Notes: generated by a model from the letters alone, not told the origin. DNA of 64,000 bases from Sphingosinithalassobacter sp. CS137 (GCF_014334115.1 NZ_CP060494.1:2200501-2264500); one strand, 5' to 3'. Positions 1 through 9,697 are shown, counted from the stretch's first letter. Numbers and translations: made by a program.

Positions 1-10
1 AGTTTGTGGA

Positions 11-38
11 CCGGCCCCGGATGGTTTTCCGGGGCCGG
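11..38. terminator. GC-rich hairpin, probable terminator of an upstream gene
   Basis: Ten bases (11-20, ccggccccgg) are perfectly complementary to 29-38 around an 8-base loop. There is no T-run after the stem, so it may be a weak or Rho-assisted terminator, or a hairpin separating the next gene from an upstream operon lying outside the window. Confidence 0.5.
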
Positions 39-56
39 TATTACAGGAGAAGGACG

Positions 57-176
57 ATGATGAATGGTGAAATGCCGTCGGCGATGATGGGGATCATGGG
101 ACTGTTCTGCCTGTTGCTGGCTGTCCTGATGGTGTTGGGCATCGCCGCGCTGATCAAGTATCTTCGGAGCAAATAG
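57..176 (+). CDS. 39-residue single-span membrane peptide at the head of the copper cluster
   Basis: A short ORF with a good ribosome binding site (aggagaagg, a few bases upstream). The product begins with a methionine-rich stretch (six Met in the first 14 residues), followed by one hydrophobic span of about 20 residues and a basic tail (KYLRSK). Its stop codon ends one base before the GTG start of the multicopper oxidase, so the two are very likely translated together. The methionine content fits a copper-associated membrane peptide, but no family is recognised and the role is inferred only from position. Confidence 0.6.
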   Translation: MMNGEMPSAMMGIMGLFCLLLAVLMVLGIAALIKYLRSK

Positions 177-177
177 A

Positions 178-1719
178 GTGGACCGGTGGGTCATCTCGAC
201 CGGTCTCGACCGACGCGCCTTGCTGAGAACAGCCGGCACAGCCGCTGCCGGCTTCATGGTTTTTCCGTTGTCGGCCTGCGAAGCGAGGAACTCGCTGCTT
301 GGTTCCGATGGAGCCGGTGCCAATTCGCTTGTCATTCCCCAGCGCGACCAGGGAACCGTCGAACTGGGCGTGCGGGTATTCCGACTGTCAGTATCCGCAG
401 GGCAGAAGGAATTCGCTCCCGGCGTCGCTTCGCCCACGATCGGGGTAAACGCGCCCTACCTTGGCCCGACGCTGGAGATGCGCCGCGGCGAGCGGGTTCG
501 GTTGCATATCGACAACGAACTGCCAGAGGGTGCGACGGTCCACTGGCATGGATTCGAGCTTCCCGCCGCCGCTGACGGCGGACCGCACCAGCTGATCCGT
601 CCAGGCACACGCTGGAGCCCGACCTTCGAAGTTCGCCAGCGCGCTTCGCTCTACTGGTATCACTCGCATCTGCATCGCGGCACGGGACCGCAGGTCTATG
701 CGGGGCTCGCCGCACCGATCTACGTCCGCGATGACGAGGAAGACGCGCTCGATCTGCCGAGCGAATACGGCGTCGACGATATCCCGCTTATCGTCCAGGA
801 CCGCCTGCTCGATAGCTCCGGCAGGCTGCTCTATCCGCAGACCATGCATGCACAGATGATGGGCGTGCGCGGAGACCGTATCTTCGTGAACGGTACTCAG
901 AACGCAGTGTTCGACGCGGGAACCGGCCTGTTGCGCCTGCGCATCCTCAATGGTTCGAATGCGCGCTTCTACGATTTCTCGCTGTCCGGCGGGCAGACCA
1001 TGCAATTGGTCGCGAGCGATGGCGGCCTTCTCCAGCGCCCCCATCCGATCCGGTCGCTCAGGCTCGCCCCGGGAGAACGCGCGCAGGTGATCATCGACCT
1101 TTCCGAGGGTCGCCCACTCAGCCTGGTCGCCACCAGCCCGGACAATTCGATGAGTATGATGGGCGGGGACGGCCGGGGCATCATGAGGCGAGGCATGATG
1201 AATCGGGGCCGGGACGACGGCGGCGCTGACGAGGTCTTACGGATTCTCGAAATCAGGCCGCAGGGCGCACACCGATCGGCGACTTTGCCAACGCGGCTGG
1301 CCTCGTTTGCCGCGCCCGATCCGTCGGTGGCTGTCCGCACGAGGAGATTTGTCCTCGACATGGGCATGATGGGCGGCGGCATGTCGATCAACGGCGCGAG
1401 CATGGACATGAACGTCATCAACGAGCGCGTACCCGTCGGGCAGTGGGAAATCTGGGAAATCGCCAACGCCTCGATGATGGCGCACCCCTTTCATATCCAT
1501 AATGCGCAGTTTCGCGTGATCGATCGCGGCGGACGCGCGCCGTCGCCGCTGGAAACGGGGTTCAAGGACACTGTCGTCGTTAATCCGCGCGAGCAGGTGC
1601 GCCTGCTCCTGCGCTTCGAGGAACACACCGATCCGGACCTGCCCTACATGTATCATTGCCACATTCTCGAACATGAGGATGCTGGCATGATGGGGCAGTT
1701 CGTCGTCGTGAAGAGCTAG
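178..1719 (+). CDS. CueO-like multicopper oxidase with Tat-type signal
   Basis: Periplasmic multicopper oxidase of about 513 residues, the usual size for the CueO/FtsP/CotA group, probably oxidising Cu(I) to the less toxic Cu(II). The N-terminus has a twin-arginine motif (DRRALLRTAG) and a hydrophobic stretch ending LSAC, so it may be a Tat-exported lipoprotein. All copper-ligand motifs are present: HWHG (residues 122-125), YHSHLH (161-166), HPFHIH (436-441) and YHCHILEHEDAGMM (from 492). A methionine-rich loop near residues 325-345 (many MM and RGMM pairs) resembles the Met-rich copper-access segment of CueO. GTG start chosen because it sits directly after the upstream small ORF. A copper ATPase follows 12 bases downstream. 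Confidence 0.9.
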   Translation: MDRWVISTGLDRRALLRTAGTAAAGFMVFPLSACEARNSLLGSDGAGANSLVIPQRDQGTVELGVRVFRLSVSAGQKEFAPGVASPTIGVNAPYLGPTLEMRRGERVRLHIDNELPEGATVHWHGFELPAAADGGPHQLIRPGTRWSPTFEVRQRASLYWYHSHLHRGTGPQVYAGLAAPIYVRDDEEDALDLPSEYGVDDIPLIVQDRLLDSSGRLLYPQTMHAQMMGVRGDRIFVNGTQNAVFDAGTGLLRLRILNGSNARFYDFSLSGGQTMQLVASDGGLLQRPHPIRSLRLAPGERAQVIIDLSEGRPLSLVATSPDNSMSMMGGDGRGIMRRGMMNRGRDDGGADEVLRILEIRPQGAHRSATLPTRLASFAAPDPSVAVRTRRFVLDMGMMGGGMSINGASMDMNVINERVPVGQWEIWEIANASMMAHPFHIHNAQFRVIDRGGRAPSPLETGFKDTVVVNPREQVRLLLRFEEHTDPDLPYMYHCHILEHEDAGMMGQFVVVKS

Positions 1720-1731
1720 GAAGGAGTTCGC

Positions 1732-4089
1732 ATGAGCAAGGGGGACAGCGTGCTCGAGGGCACGGCGATCGATCCGGTCTGCGGGATGAGCGTCGAGATC
1801 GACGGGGCGAAATACACTGCCGAGCACGAGGGCGCGCGACACTATTTCTGCTCGTCGCGCTGCCATGACAAGTTCCGCTCGGATCCAGAGCTCTATCTGT
1901 CGGGCGCGCACCTGAATGCTGTCGAGGATGTGCCCGAGGGCGCGATCTATACCTGCCCGATGCATCCCGAGATACGCCAGCCGGGCCCGGGGAGCTGCCC
2001 GATATGCGGGATGGCACTCGAGCCGGAAACCGTGAGTCTCAACGAAGGACCCGATCCCGAACTTGTGGACATGCGCCGGCGCTTCTGGTGGAGTGCGCTC
2101 CTCACGCTGCCGCTGTTCGCCTATGCGATGAGCGATATGGTTCCGGGGCTCAGCTTCGACCAGCTGATCGAGCCGGCCCGGGCGCAGTGGGCGCAGTTCG
2201 TCCTCGCCACCCCCGTCGTTCTATGGGGCGGCTGGCCGTTTTTCGTACGTGCGTGGCAATCGCTCAAGACGCGCAATCTCAACATGTTCACGCTGATCGG
2301 AATCGGGGTCGGCATTGCCTATCTGTTCAGCCTGGTGGCGACCGCGCTGCCGGATTTGTTCCCGCCGGCGTTCCGCGACCACTCGGGCCGGGTGGGCGTG
2401 TACTATGAGGCAGCAGCGGTCATCACGACGCTTGTCCTCCTCGGGCAGGTACTGGAATTGAAGGCACGCGGCTCGACGTCGAGCGCCCTTCGCGCACTGC
2501 TCGAACTCGCCCCGCCTTCTGCTGTGAAGATCTTCGGCGAAGCCGATGAACGCGAAGTTCCGCTCGATGAGCTTGTGACCGGTGACCGCTTGCGCGTGCG
2601 GCCTGGTGACAAGGTCCCGGTCGACGGCGAAATCGAGGAGGGATCGAGCGCAATCGACGAGTCGATGGTGAGCGGCGAACCCCTGCCGGTGACCAAGCGC
2701 GCGGGCGATACGGTCATCGGCGGAACGGTCAACCAGACCGGGGGCTTCATCATGCGGGCCACCAACGTCGGCAAGGACACCATGCTGTCCAAGATCGTCC
2801 AGATGGTCGCCGAGGCGCAGCGCAGCCGCGCGCCGATTCAGCGATTGGCCGATCAGGTCGCGGGCTGGTTCGTGCCCGCCGTCGTCGTGGTCGCAATCGT
2901 CACTTTCGTGGTGTGGGCGATCTGGGGGCCGGCTCCGGCTTTCGCCTATGCGCTGGTAAACGCCATTGCGGTCCTGATCATTGCCTGTCCCTGTGCGCTG
3001 GGGCTCGCCACGCCGATGTCGGTAATGACCGGCACCGGCAAGGGCGCGCAACACGGCATCCTGATTCGCAATGCCGAAGCGCTCGAGACGCTCGAGAAGA
3101 TCGATACGCTGGTGGTCGACAAGACCGGCACGCTGACGATGGGCAAGCCCGATCTGGTAGCGGTCAACCCGGTCGAAGGTATCGATGCCACCGAATTCCT
3201 TGCTTCGGTCGCGGGCGTCGAGATGGGCAGCGAGCATCCGCTTGCCCACGCAATCGTCGAGGGCGCCCGGGTACGCGGGGTGTCGCCCGCCAACGCAACG
3301 GACCTGGCCTCGACTACCGGCGAAGGCGTCGAAGCGACCGTAATTGCCCGCCGGGTGGCGATCGGCAACGAGAAGATGATGCGGCGGGTCGGGATCGACG
3401 ACGAGACCTGGTTGGGCTCGGCCGAAGCCGGTCGCGCGCGGGGGCAAACGGTGATGTTCGTCGCATTCGACGGGCGCCCGGCAGGCTTGATCGCAGTGGC
3501 CGATCCCATCAAACCGACCAGTTCGGCGGCCATCGCCGCGCTGCACGGTCGTGGCATTCGCGTGGTCATGCTGACCGGCGACAGCCGCGGTACGGCCGAA
3601 GCGGTGGCGCGGGAGATGGCCATCGACGAGGTGCACGCCAACGTCTCGCCCGAAGACAAGCACCGCGAAGTAGAGAGGCTGAAATCCGAGGGGCGCCGTG
3701 TCGCGATGGCAGGCGACGGGATCAACGATGCGCCCGCGCTTGCAGCAGCCGATGTCGGCATCGCCATGGGCACCGGCACCGACGTGGCGATCCAGAGCGC
3801 CGGGGTTACACTGGTGCGCGGCGATCTGACCGGCGTGGTGCAGGCGATAGTCCTGTCACGCGCGACCATGCGGAACATCCGGCAGAACCTGTTCTTTGCC
3901 TTCGCCTACAACACGCTGGGCATTCCCGTTGCCGCAGGCTTGCTGTTTCCGTTTACCGGCCTGCTGCTCAATCCGATGATAGCGGCGGCGGCCATGAGCC
4001 TGTCTTCGGTTTCGGTGATTGGCAATGCACTGCGACTGCGCGGAGTGAAGCTGCCGATCTTTGCGGGGCAAGGCGCTCGCGAAAGCTGA
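1732..4089 (+). CDS. Copper-type P1B ATPase with N-terminal YHS and heavy-metal-binding domains
   Basis: Inner-membrane P1B-ATPase (785 residues) predicted to pump copper out of the cytosol. The N-terminus has no classical HMA domain. It has a YHS domain (DPVCGMSV near residue 12, CSSRCHDKF) and a short metal-binding domain (YTCPMHPE to [10 protein letters not shown], about residues 73-100). The pump core is complete: phosphatase motif GEPLPVTK, metal-site CPC (C419/C421), phosphorylation site DKTGTLT (D463) and hinge GDGINDAP (D662). YHS-type ATPases of this layout occur with CopAB-type systems; substrate preference (Cu versus Ag) cannot be told from sequence. ATG has a good Shine-Dalgarno (aaggag) and lies 12 bases after the oxidase. 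Confidence 0.93.
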   Translation: MSKGDSVLEGTAIDPVCGMSVEIDGAKYTAEHEGARHYFCSSRCHDKFRSDPELYLSGAHLNAVEDVPEGAIYTCPMHPEIRQPGPGSCPICGMALEPETVSLNEGPDPELVDMRRRFWWSALLTLPLFAYAMSDMVPGLSFDQLIEPARAQWAQFVLATPVVLWGGWPFFVRAWQSLKTRNLNMFTLIGIGVGIAYLFSLVATALPDLFPPAFRDHSGRVGVYYEAAAVITTLVLLGQVLELKARGSTSSALRALLELAPPSAVKIFGEADEREVPLDELVTGDRLRVRPGDKVPVDGEIEEGSSAIDESMVSGEPLPVTKRAGDTVIGGTVNQTGGFIMRATNVGKDTMLSKIVQMVAEAQRSRAPIQRLADQVAGWFVPAVVVVAIVTFVVWAIWGPAPAFAYALVNAIAVLIIACPCALGLATPMSVMTGTGKGAQHGILIRNAEALETLEKIDTLVVDKTGTLTMGKPDLVAVNPVEGIDATEFLASVAGVEMGSEHPLAHAIVEGARVRGVSPANATDLASTTGEGVEATVIARRVAIGNEKMMRRVGIDDETWLGSAEAGRARGQTVMFVAFDGRPAGLIAVADPIKPTSSAAIAALHGRGIRVVMLTGDSRGTAEAVAREMAIDEVHANVSPEDKHREVERLKSEGRRVAMAGDGINDAPALAAADVGIAMGTGTDVAIQSAGVTLVRGDLTGVVQAIVLSRATMRNIRQNLFFAFAYNTLGIPVAAGLLFPFTGLLLNPMIAAAAMSLSSVSVIGNALRLRGVKLPIFAGQGARES

Positions 4090-4144
4090 CACTTTCAACG
4101 GATGCCGCCGAACCCGGAGTTACGACATCGCGCCAGTTGGATGA

Positions 4145-4906
4145 TTATGCGGACGGGCCTGCCGACGGTCTACGAACCTTCTTGCGTCGCAGCTTTGGAA
4201 ACCGGTTTGCCAACAGGACGAAGCCCGACAGAGCGATGGTCGTTCCGCCGATCCCGAACACCAGCAGCCACCAGCTGTTGATCCGGTCCCGCTCGGTCCA
4301 GTCCATGATGTGCAGTCCCCAGACGAAGTCGAAGAAGCGCCAGGTATCGCTTCGTGCGGCCAGAATCGCTCCGCTGGATGCGTCGATATAGATTCTCGTC
4401 GTGTCCTCGTCGCCGAAGGTGACCTGCCAGGCGGGAAAGGGCCCGCGGAACTCCGTTCCGACCGGTGTCTCGATGAGCATCTCGCTTGCAATCAAGGTTT
4501 CGGGTCCGGTCCATGCACGACGGGCAATGGCGCGCGCGTCGACACGGGATAGCGGCGAGAGCTTCTGACCGGTGGCAGGATCATGCAGGGATTTCGACCC
4601 GTTGCTCCGCTCGATCTGAACAACAGAACGGCCGGCCACGGATTTGGTCGTCAGCGCGACGAGGTTTTGTCGATCCCCCAACCATCGCGGTCCGGGGAAC
4701 GCAGGATCGAGCGTTTCGGCCTGCCGTGTAATAACGTGTTCGGACCGCACCTTCTCGATCTTGAGGAAGGACATGATGGCGCCCGTGCCCATCCACAACA
4801 GCGCCTGGACACCGACAAACAGCGCGAGCCACTTGTGCAGCTTGCTGCCGAAAACATGAAGCCGCAGCTTGCGCGACGGCTTTCGAGATGCCGGTATCGA
4901 CGCCAC
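4145..4906 (-). CDS. PepSY-domain membrane protein, last gene of the cop operon
   Basis: Protein of 253 residues with an N-terminal membrane span (HKWLALFVGVQALLWMG, about residues 24-42) and a C-terminal one (WWLLVFGIGGTTIALSGFVLL), around a soluble region with PepSY-like sequence (RAWTGPETLIASEML, DTTRIYIDASSGAILAAR). Single-unit PepSY-TM proteins accompany metal and redox uptake or reduction systems; the reaction is not known. The GTG start follows the upstream stop by six bases. The gene ends convergently with the P-ATPase across about 55 bases. Confidence 0.72.
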   Translation of the reverse strand: MASIPASRKPSRKLRLHVFGSKLHKWLALFVGVQALLWMGTGAIMSFLKIEKVRSEHVITRQAETLDPAFPGPRWLGDRQNLVALTTKSVAGRSVVQIERSNGSKSLHDPATGQKLSPLSRVDARAIARRAWTGPETLIASEMLIETPVGTEFRGPFPAWQVTFGDEDTTRIYIDASSGAILAARSDTWRFFDFVWGLHIMDWTERDRINSWWLLVFGIGGTTIALSGFVLLANRFPKLRRKKVRRPSAGPSA

Positions 4907-4912
4907 GAGGCC

Positions 4913-5464
4913 TTATTCGCTGCGCGGCGCGCGCGACGACGAATGGTATTGCACGATCTTCCACCCATCGGCGTCGTGCGCGAGCACCGAGGTCGCAACG
5001 CCTTCGCGCTCGATCACCCGCCCGTCCGTGAGTTCGATCCGGTAGGTATAGCTCTCGCGCCCAAAGGCCATGTGCCCCATCCGGCTGACCGCGACCGTCG
5101 GCTTGCCAAAAACGAAACTCGTGATCGCATCGAGCTCGGGTCCGAGATGATGCTCCATGTAGTTCGCGAAGCTTCCTTCGTCCTTTCCGTTCTCGAAAAC
5201 GAAGGACTCATCTGCGAATAAAGCGATCATGGCATCCGCATCGCGGGCCGTCAGGGCACTGCGATAGGCGGTCAAGACAGCCTCTGCGCCCGCCACATCG
5301 TCGTTCATGGCCGCCATGTGGTTTGTATGATTCATGGCTTGCCCCGACTGGTTCATCGGCGTCGAGGCGGCGTGCTCGGTATGATCCGCAGACTGCGCCA
5401 TCGCCGCGGGGGTGGTCGCTGTCAGGGCCAAGGCGATCGTTCCTCGAATTATCCATGCGTGCAT
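4913..5464 (-). CDS. Exported NTF2/SnoaL-like protein of the cop operon
   Basis: Protein of 183 residues with a signal peptide (MHAWIIRGTIALALTATTPAAMAQ), then a His/Met-rich segment (HTEHAASTPMNQ, MNHTNHMAAMN) and an NTF2-like domain (VLTAYRSALTARDADAMIALFADE to VLAHDADGWKIVQYHSSSR). NTF2-like folds of this type are usually small-ligand binders; the His/Met segment suggests metal contact in the periplasm. The start at 5464 is preferred over the longer frame because gggagggag lies just upstream and a clean signal sequence follows. It starts 14 bases after copB. Confidence 0.75.
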   Translation of the reverse strand: MHAWIIRGTIALALTATTPAAMAQSADHTEHAASTPMNQSGQAMNHTNHMAAMNDDVAGAEAVLTAYRSALTARDADAMIALFADESFVFENGKDEGSFANYMEHHLGPELDAITSFVFGKPTVAVSRMGHMAFGRESYTYRIELTDGRVIEREGVATSVLAHDADGWKIVQYHSSSRAPRSE

Positions 5465-5478
5465 TGAACTTCCCTCCC

Positions 5479-6516
5479 TCAAAACCAGAATCGTATGCCG
5501 ACGACGTAATTTGTCACGCTCGGATCTTCGCCGTTCGCCCGCGCATAGTCTGCGCTTCGCCCGACCTTCCATTCCTGTTCGACGCCGATGTAGGGCGCGA
5601 ACTCACGGGCGAATTCATAACGCAGACGCAGGCCGAGTTCGACCGTGTCCAAGCCCGACCCGATGCCGAGTTCAGGCACGTTCTGCGCCGACAGGTTAAA
5701 TTCTGCGCGCGGTTGCAGAATGAGGCGCTGAGTGATCCGCTGATCGACCTCACCTTCAATACGCGCGGTCAGGTCCCCCTTGGTGGACAGAAACGCCGCG
5801 GCATCGATTTCGAACTGATAGGGCGCCAGACCCTGGATGCCGAGGACCGCATAGGTCCGGTCGCGCGGGGCGAAATCCTGGCGTACACCTGCCTGCAGGT
5901 CGAACCACGGGCCAATTGCGCGGCTGTATAGTGCCTGGACTTCTGCGCCCTCGATTTCCTCGCCGAAACTGCCTTCGCCCTCCGATTTGAACCAGAACTT
6001 GTTGATATCGCCGCCGTAATACCCCTGCACGTCCCACAGATAGCCGTCTTTGCCCTCGCGCAGCCGGTATTCGGAGCGATCGGCCATGAACCAGAAAAAG
6101 GTCTGACCGCCCTGTTCTTCGCGCAGTTGCTCGCGGCTCGGGCGCATGGCGGCGGCGCCCCAGATGGCGTCCGCGGCACGTGGCGGCCCCGATCCGGCTG
6201 AAGGCGGCGGCGTCCCGGCGGGGATCGGCATCGCCATCGCGTCGTGATCCATTTGCGAGTGGTCGACCGTCTCCGCCTGCGCGGGGGAATGGTTCATCTG
6301 CGCATGATCGGCGATGGGTGTCTGCTGCGCGTCCGTCTCCATCTGCGAATGGTCCATTTGCAAATGGTCCATGGTGTCCGGCCGCGCGCTCTGCTCAGCC
6401 GTGGGTGCCGGTGTTGGCGCAGGAGCTGGAGCGGGCGCCGGCATGGTATGCCCGGCATGCTGTGCCAACGAGGGCGCCGCCGTACCGATGAGGAGCAGTG
6501 CGAACAGCGATTTCAT
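5479..6516 (-). CDS. copB: Copper resistance protein B (outer membrane)
   Basis: CopB/PcoB family outer-membrane protein, 345 residues. Signal peptide MKSLFALLLIGTAAPSLAQ; then a Pro/Ala linker and a run of MDH/MNH-type motifs (MDHLQMDHSQM, HAQMNH, DHSQMDHDAM) typical of copper-binding CopB N-termini; then the conserved barrel (FFWFMADRSEYR, WDVQGYYGGDINKFWFKSEGE, ending NYVVGIRFWF). ATG at 6516 overlaps the copA stop as ATGA, so the two are translationally coupled. CopB acts with CopA in copper sequestration at the outer membrane. Confidence 0.93.
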   Translation of the reverse strand: MKSLFALLLIGTAAPSLAQHAGHTMPAPAPAPAPTPAPTAEQSARPDTMDHLQMDHSQMETDAQQTPIADHAQMNHSPAQAETVDHSQMDHDAMAMPIPAGTPPPSAGSGPPRAADAIWGAAAMRPSREQLREEQGGQTFFWFMADRSEYRLREGKDGYLWDVQGYYGGDINKFWFKSEGEGSFGEEIEGAEVQALYSRAIGPWFDLQAGVRQDFAPRDRTYAVLGIQGLAPYQFEIDAAAFLSTKGDLTARIEGEVDQRITQRLILQPRAEFNLSAQNVPELGIGSGLDTVELGLRLRYEFAREFAPYIGVEQEWKVGRSADYARANGEDPSVTNYVVGIRFWF

Positions 6517-8360
6517 CCGTGTTCTCCCACGCGCTCTTGCTCGGGCGCATCGCCCTTCGGCGCCACGGTGACGATCTGAAACATCCCTGCATGCATGTGA
6601 TAAAGAAGGTGGCAATGGAACGCCCAGTCTCCGGACTCGTCGGCGGTCAGATCGAACGAGGCGCTCCCGCCGGGCTGGACGATGACGGTGTGCTTCTGCG
6701 GCTGGCGGTCTGCCGGCGCGCCGTTCACCAGTTCGAAAAAATGGCCATGCAGGTGGATCGGGTGCGCCATCATCGTGTCATTGACCAGCTTCACCCGGAC
6801 CCGTTCATTGTAGGCGAAACGGATCGGCTCGTCGCTGACCGACGAGAACTTCTTCCCGTCGAACGACCACATGAACCGTTCCATGTTGCCCGTCAGGTGG
6901 ATTTCCATCTGGCGGGACGGCGTGCGCAAGTCATCGTTGGGCTCAAGCGCGACCAGATCCCTGTAGGTAAGGACCTTGTGCGGGACCTTGTCGAGCCCGA
7001 TGCCGGGATCGCCCATCCGGTCGACCGGATTCATCGCCACCATGTCGAGGCCCGGCCCGACCGCCACATCCGGCGACAACATGGACGTGTCGCGCATGTT
7101 CATGCCGCCCATGTCCATCGCGCCCATGGGCTCTGCTGCACTCGTCGTGGCCGGGTTCGCAGGAGCGTGCCCCATGGCGGAATGGTCCATTCCGCTAATG
7201 GAGTCGTCGCTGCCATCCATCCCGGCCATGCCACCGCCGTGATCCATGCCGCTCATACCCATGTCGGCCATAGTCAGGAGCGGAGGGTCGCGCAGCGCCG
7301 GGACCGCCGCCCGCGCGCCGGGCCTGCTGGCGAGGGTTGCCACCGCCATGCCCGAGCGGTCCATCGACTCGGCAACGATCGTCATCGCCTCGCCGGTGGG
7401 CTCGACAACGAAATCGTATGTTTCGGCGGTGCCGATCTGAAACTCCTCGACGGCCACCGGGCGCACATTCTGCCCGTCGGCGGCGACGATTTGCATGCGC
7501 GCGCCGGGGATGCGGACATTGAAGAAGCTCATCGCGCTGCCATTGATCACCCGGATGCGCACCCGCTCGCCGGGATTGAAGAGAAACTCCAGGCCTTCGA
7601 GCGGACCATGCCCGTTGGCGAGGTACGTGTAAGTGGAGCCGGTCACATCGAGAATGTCGGTCGGCATCATGCGCATTTGTGCCCACATCCGCCTGTCCTC
7701 TCCGCTCAGCGGATAGTCGTCGGTCCAGGTGGTTTTCTGGTAATTGAAGTACCCTTCGCCCTTCTTCAGCTTGTCCATGATCGCGTGCGGATGCATCGGC
7801 GTGAATTCGCTGAGCAGCAGCACGTAGTCGCGGTCCGCCTGCACCGGATCGGCTCCCGCCGGATCGATCACAATGGGGCCGTAGTGCCCCGCCTGCTCTT
7901 GAAGATCAGAGTGGCTGTGCCACCAGTAGGTGCCGGTCTGGCGAATGGCGGGAAGATCGTAGGTGAAGGTCTCGCCCGGCTTGATGCCCGGGAAACTGAC
8001 GCCAGGCACGCCGTCGAACTGGAACGGCACGAGAAGCCCGTGCCAGTGTATCGAGCTGTCCTGCGAAAGCGTGTTCGTGACGTTGAGGCGAACAGGCTCC
8101 CCTTCCTTCAGCCGGACCAGCGGTCCGGGCACGCTGCCGTTGACCGCAATGGCATGGCCCCTGCGGCCCTGAACCACGCGCGGGCCTTCACCGATCGTCA
8201 GATCGATCGATGATCCAGAGACTTCGTCGGAGCCCGAGCGAATAACGCCATTGTGAATATTGGCGCCTCGGGCCCAGGCGGGAGTCAGGGCAGTCAGCCC
8301 GGCCAGACCGGCGGCACCGGCCCCTGCGCCCAGAAGGCCTCTTCGGTTCATCGTCAGCAT
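6513..8360 (-). CDS. copA: Copper resistance multicopper oxidase CopA (PcoA type)
   Basis: Periplasmic multicopper oxidase, 615 residues, the usual size for CopA/PcoA. A Tat signal (NRRGLLGAGAGAAG) is followed by three cupredoxin domains with ligand motifs IHWHG, WWHSHSD, HPIHLHGHFF and FHCHLLYHMHAGM. A Met/His-rich segment in the middle (MADMGMSGMDHGGGM, SGMDHSAMGH) matches the MDHxxM copper-storage motifs of this family. Start 8360 chosen because AGGA lies six bases upstream; the internal MNRRG start has no such site. It begins 56 bases after the ECF sigma gene, inside the same operon. Confidence 0.94.
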   Translation of the reverse strand: MLTMNRRGLLGAGAGAAGLAGLTALTPAWARGANIHNGVIRSGSDEVSGSSIDLTIGEGPRVVQGRRGHAIAVNGSVPGPLVRLKEGEPVRLNVTNTLSQDSSIHWHGLLVPFQFDGVPGVSFPGIKPGETFTYDLPAIRQTGTYWWHSHSDLQEQAGHYGPIVIDPAGADPVQADRDYVLLLSEFTPMHPHAIMDKLKKGEGYFNYQKTTWTDDYPLSGEDRRMWAQMRMMPTDILDVTGSTYTYLANGHGPLEGLEFLFNPGERVRIRVINGSAMSFFNVRIPGARMQIVAADGQNVRPVAVEEFQIGTAETYDFVVEPTGEAMTIVAESMDRSGMAVATLASRPGARAAVPALRDPPLLTMADMGMSGMDHGGGMAGMDGSDDSISGMDHSAMGHAPANPATTSAAEPMGAMDMGGMNMRDTSMLSPDVAVGPGLDMVAMNPVDRMGDPGIGLDKVPHKVLTYRDLVALEPNDDLRTPSRQMEIHLTGNMERFMWSFDGKKFSSVSDEPIRFAYNERVRVKLVNDTMMAHPIHLHGHFFELVNGAPADRQPQKHTVIVQPGGSASFDLTADESGDWAFHCHLLYHMHAGMFQIVTVAPKGDAPEQERVGEHG

Positions 8361-8416
8361 GTAGATTCCTGAAGGTTTTCCATGACCCGGAATTACGCAC
8401 CAAGCGGGCTTTCCCC

Positions 8417-8974
8417 TCACTCGAGGTCGAGTTTATTTCTGAGCTGCTTGCGCGCGCGGTAGACCAGCGATTCCACCGCTTTTTCCGAAATGCCGAGCAG
8501 TTCGGCAGCCTCGCCCTGGCTTCGCCCCTCGACCGTCACGAGTATAAGGGCTTCGCGCAGGCGCCGCGGCAGATTGAGGATCTCTGCATGGGTTGCCTTT
8601 AGAAGCTGCTTGTCCAAAGCCTCGATTTCCGGCGACGGCGCGCGATCGGCAGCGAGATCGATTTCCAGCACCTTTCCGAAGCCCAGGAATCGGGCCGCTT
8701 TCCTGCGCCGCAATCTGTCGCGACACTTATTCAAGGTGATGGTGGTCAGAATGGGCAGGATAGGCCGCATTGGGTCGAGCCGCGCGCGGGCGATCCAGGC
8801 CGATGCCAGCGCACTCTGCACCGCATCCTCCGCATCCTGGCGAACGCCCAGCATTCGAAACGAAGTCGCCAGCAGTCTCGGCAGTAACGGTTCTACGAGC
8901 AGGGTGAAGGCACGGCGGTCACCGGCGACAACCTTTGCGACAAGCTGCTCCTGGTCGTGAGATTGCCCCTGCAC
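8417..8974 (-). CDS. ECF sigma factor, CnrH-like
   Basis: RNA polymerase extracytoplasmic-function sigma factor of 185 residues. Region 2 is seen around residues 12-80 (FTLLVEPLLPRLLATSFRM, DAEDAVQSALASAW), and region 4 around 130-180 (LPRRLREALILVTVEG, SQGEAAELLGISEKAVES). The length and the position behind a CnrX-like sensor and a CnrY-like anti-sigma protein match the CnrYXH cassette of Cupriavidus. It probably directs transcription of its own operon, including copAB downstream; this is an inference from gene order. Confidence 0.85.
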   Translation of the reverse strand: MQGQSHDQEQLVAKVVAGDRRAFTLLVEPLLPRLLATSFRMLGVRQDAEDAVQSALASAWIARARLDPMRPILPILTTITLNKCRDRLRRRKAARFLGFGKVLEIDLAADRAPSPEIEALDKQLLKATHAEILNLPRRLREALILVTVEGRSQGEAAELLGISEKAVESLVYRARKQLRNKLDLE

Positions 8975-8981
8975 TCCAGGA

Positions 8982-9422
8982 TCATTCCGGCGGCGAACCG
9001 GTCAGCGACCGGGCAACCTGTCGGTCGAATTCACGTTGCTGATCCTCGTCGAGGATACTTCGCATAGCGAAAACATGCCGCACCGTCGCCTTCTGCAACT
9101 CGCCCATGCTGGCATGAACCTGGTCGATCGCGGCGCTTACCTCAGGGCCGTATTCGTGCTCGCTGTCCATCGCAGCGGCCAGAACAGCGTTCGCGCGACG
9201 AACCGCAAGTTCGCGCTGCGCGTTCTCGATATCATACCGCTCCTCGAGCCGGTCCAGTTGCTCGTCCTGGGCTGCGGTAAGATCGAGTTGCTCGTGTACG
9301 AACTCGTGGAGCCCGCCCGACTGGCCTGGCGCGAACCATCTCTGTGCCGCGGTTGCACCCATAAAACCCGCCAGAGCGGCGAGCAGAATGGCAATCAGGA
9401 TTTGCCGTTTAGGATTGGTCAT
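8982..9422 (-). CDS. CnrX-like membrane-anchored periplasmic metal sensor
   Basis: 146-residue protein with one N-terminal membrane anchor (ILIAILLAALAGFMGATAA) and a helical periplasmic domain of the CpxP/CnrX type. The Co/Ni ligands recalled for Cupriavidus CnrX (H42, H46, E63, H119, M123) line up with H39, H43, E60, H116 and M120 here, all with the same offset of three. This supports direct metal sensing. ATG overlaps the stop of the upstream anti-sigma-like gene (ATGA), and its stop lies seven bases before the sigma gene. Confidence 0.85.
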   Translation of the reverse strand: MTNPKRQILIAILLAALAGFMGATAAQRWFAPGQSGGLHEFVHEQLDLTAAQDEQLDRLEERYDIENAQRELAVRRANAVLAAAMDSEHEYGPEVSAAIDQVHASMGELQKATVRHVFAMRSILDEDQQREFDRQVARSLTGSPPE

Positions 9423-9697
9423 CGATCGACGTGCAGCAGCGCAGAAGGAGAAAGCCCTGCGTCGCTGAACAACGGATAGCTTCGATCCTGCGCGTAGGCA
9501 GGCACTTGAACGGTGACGGCTCCTGCGCTCAGTCCGACTGCGAAGAGCGCCACGAACAGCGCGCTGCGCATGGTTCTATCCCGACGCGCGCTGATATCGC
9601 CGACCCGCTCCCAGACTCCCTCCATGAAGCCGTCCGGCACCTCGGCGTCAGCATCGTGCGCGAGACCCTCGAGATAGGAACCCAATTGCTGTTTCAT
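9419..9697 (-). CDS. CnrY-like transmembrane anti-sigma protein
   Basis: Small protein of 92 residues: an acidic cytosolic segment (YLEGLAHDADAEVPDGFMEGVWERV), one membrane span (MRSALFVALFAVGLSAGAVTV) and a short periplasmic tail. Size and topology match CnrY/NccY, which hold the CnrH-type sigma factor at the membrane until the X sensor binds metal. Primary-sequence similarity cannot be judged strongly by eye. ATG at 9697 is preferred; an upstream in-frame start at 9763 would add a poorly conserved-looking 22-residue extension. Confidence 0.65.
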   Translation of the reverse strand: MKQQLGSYLEGLAHDADAEVPDGFMEGVWERVGDISARRDRTMRSALFVALFAVGLSAGAVTVQVPAYAQDRSYPLFSDAGLSPSALLHVDR

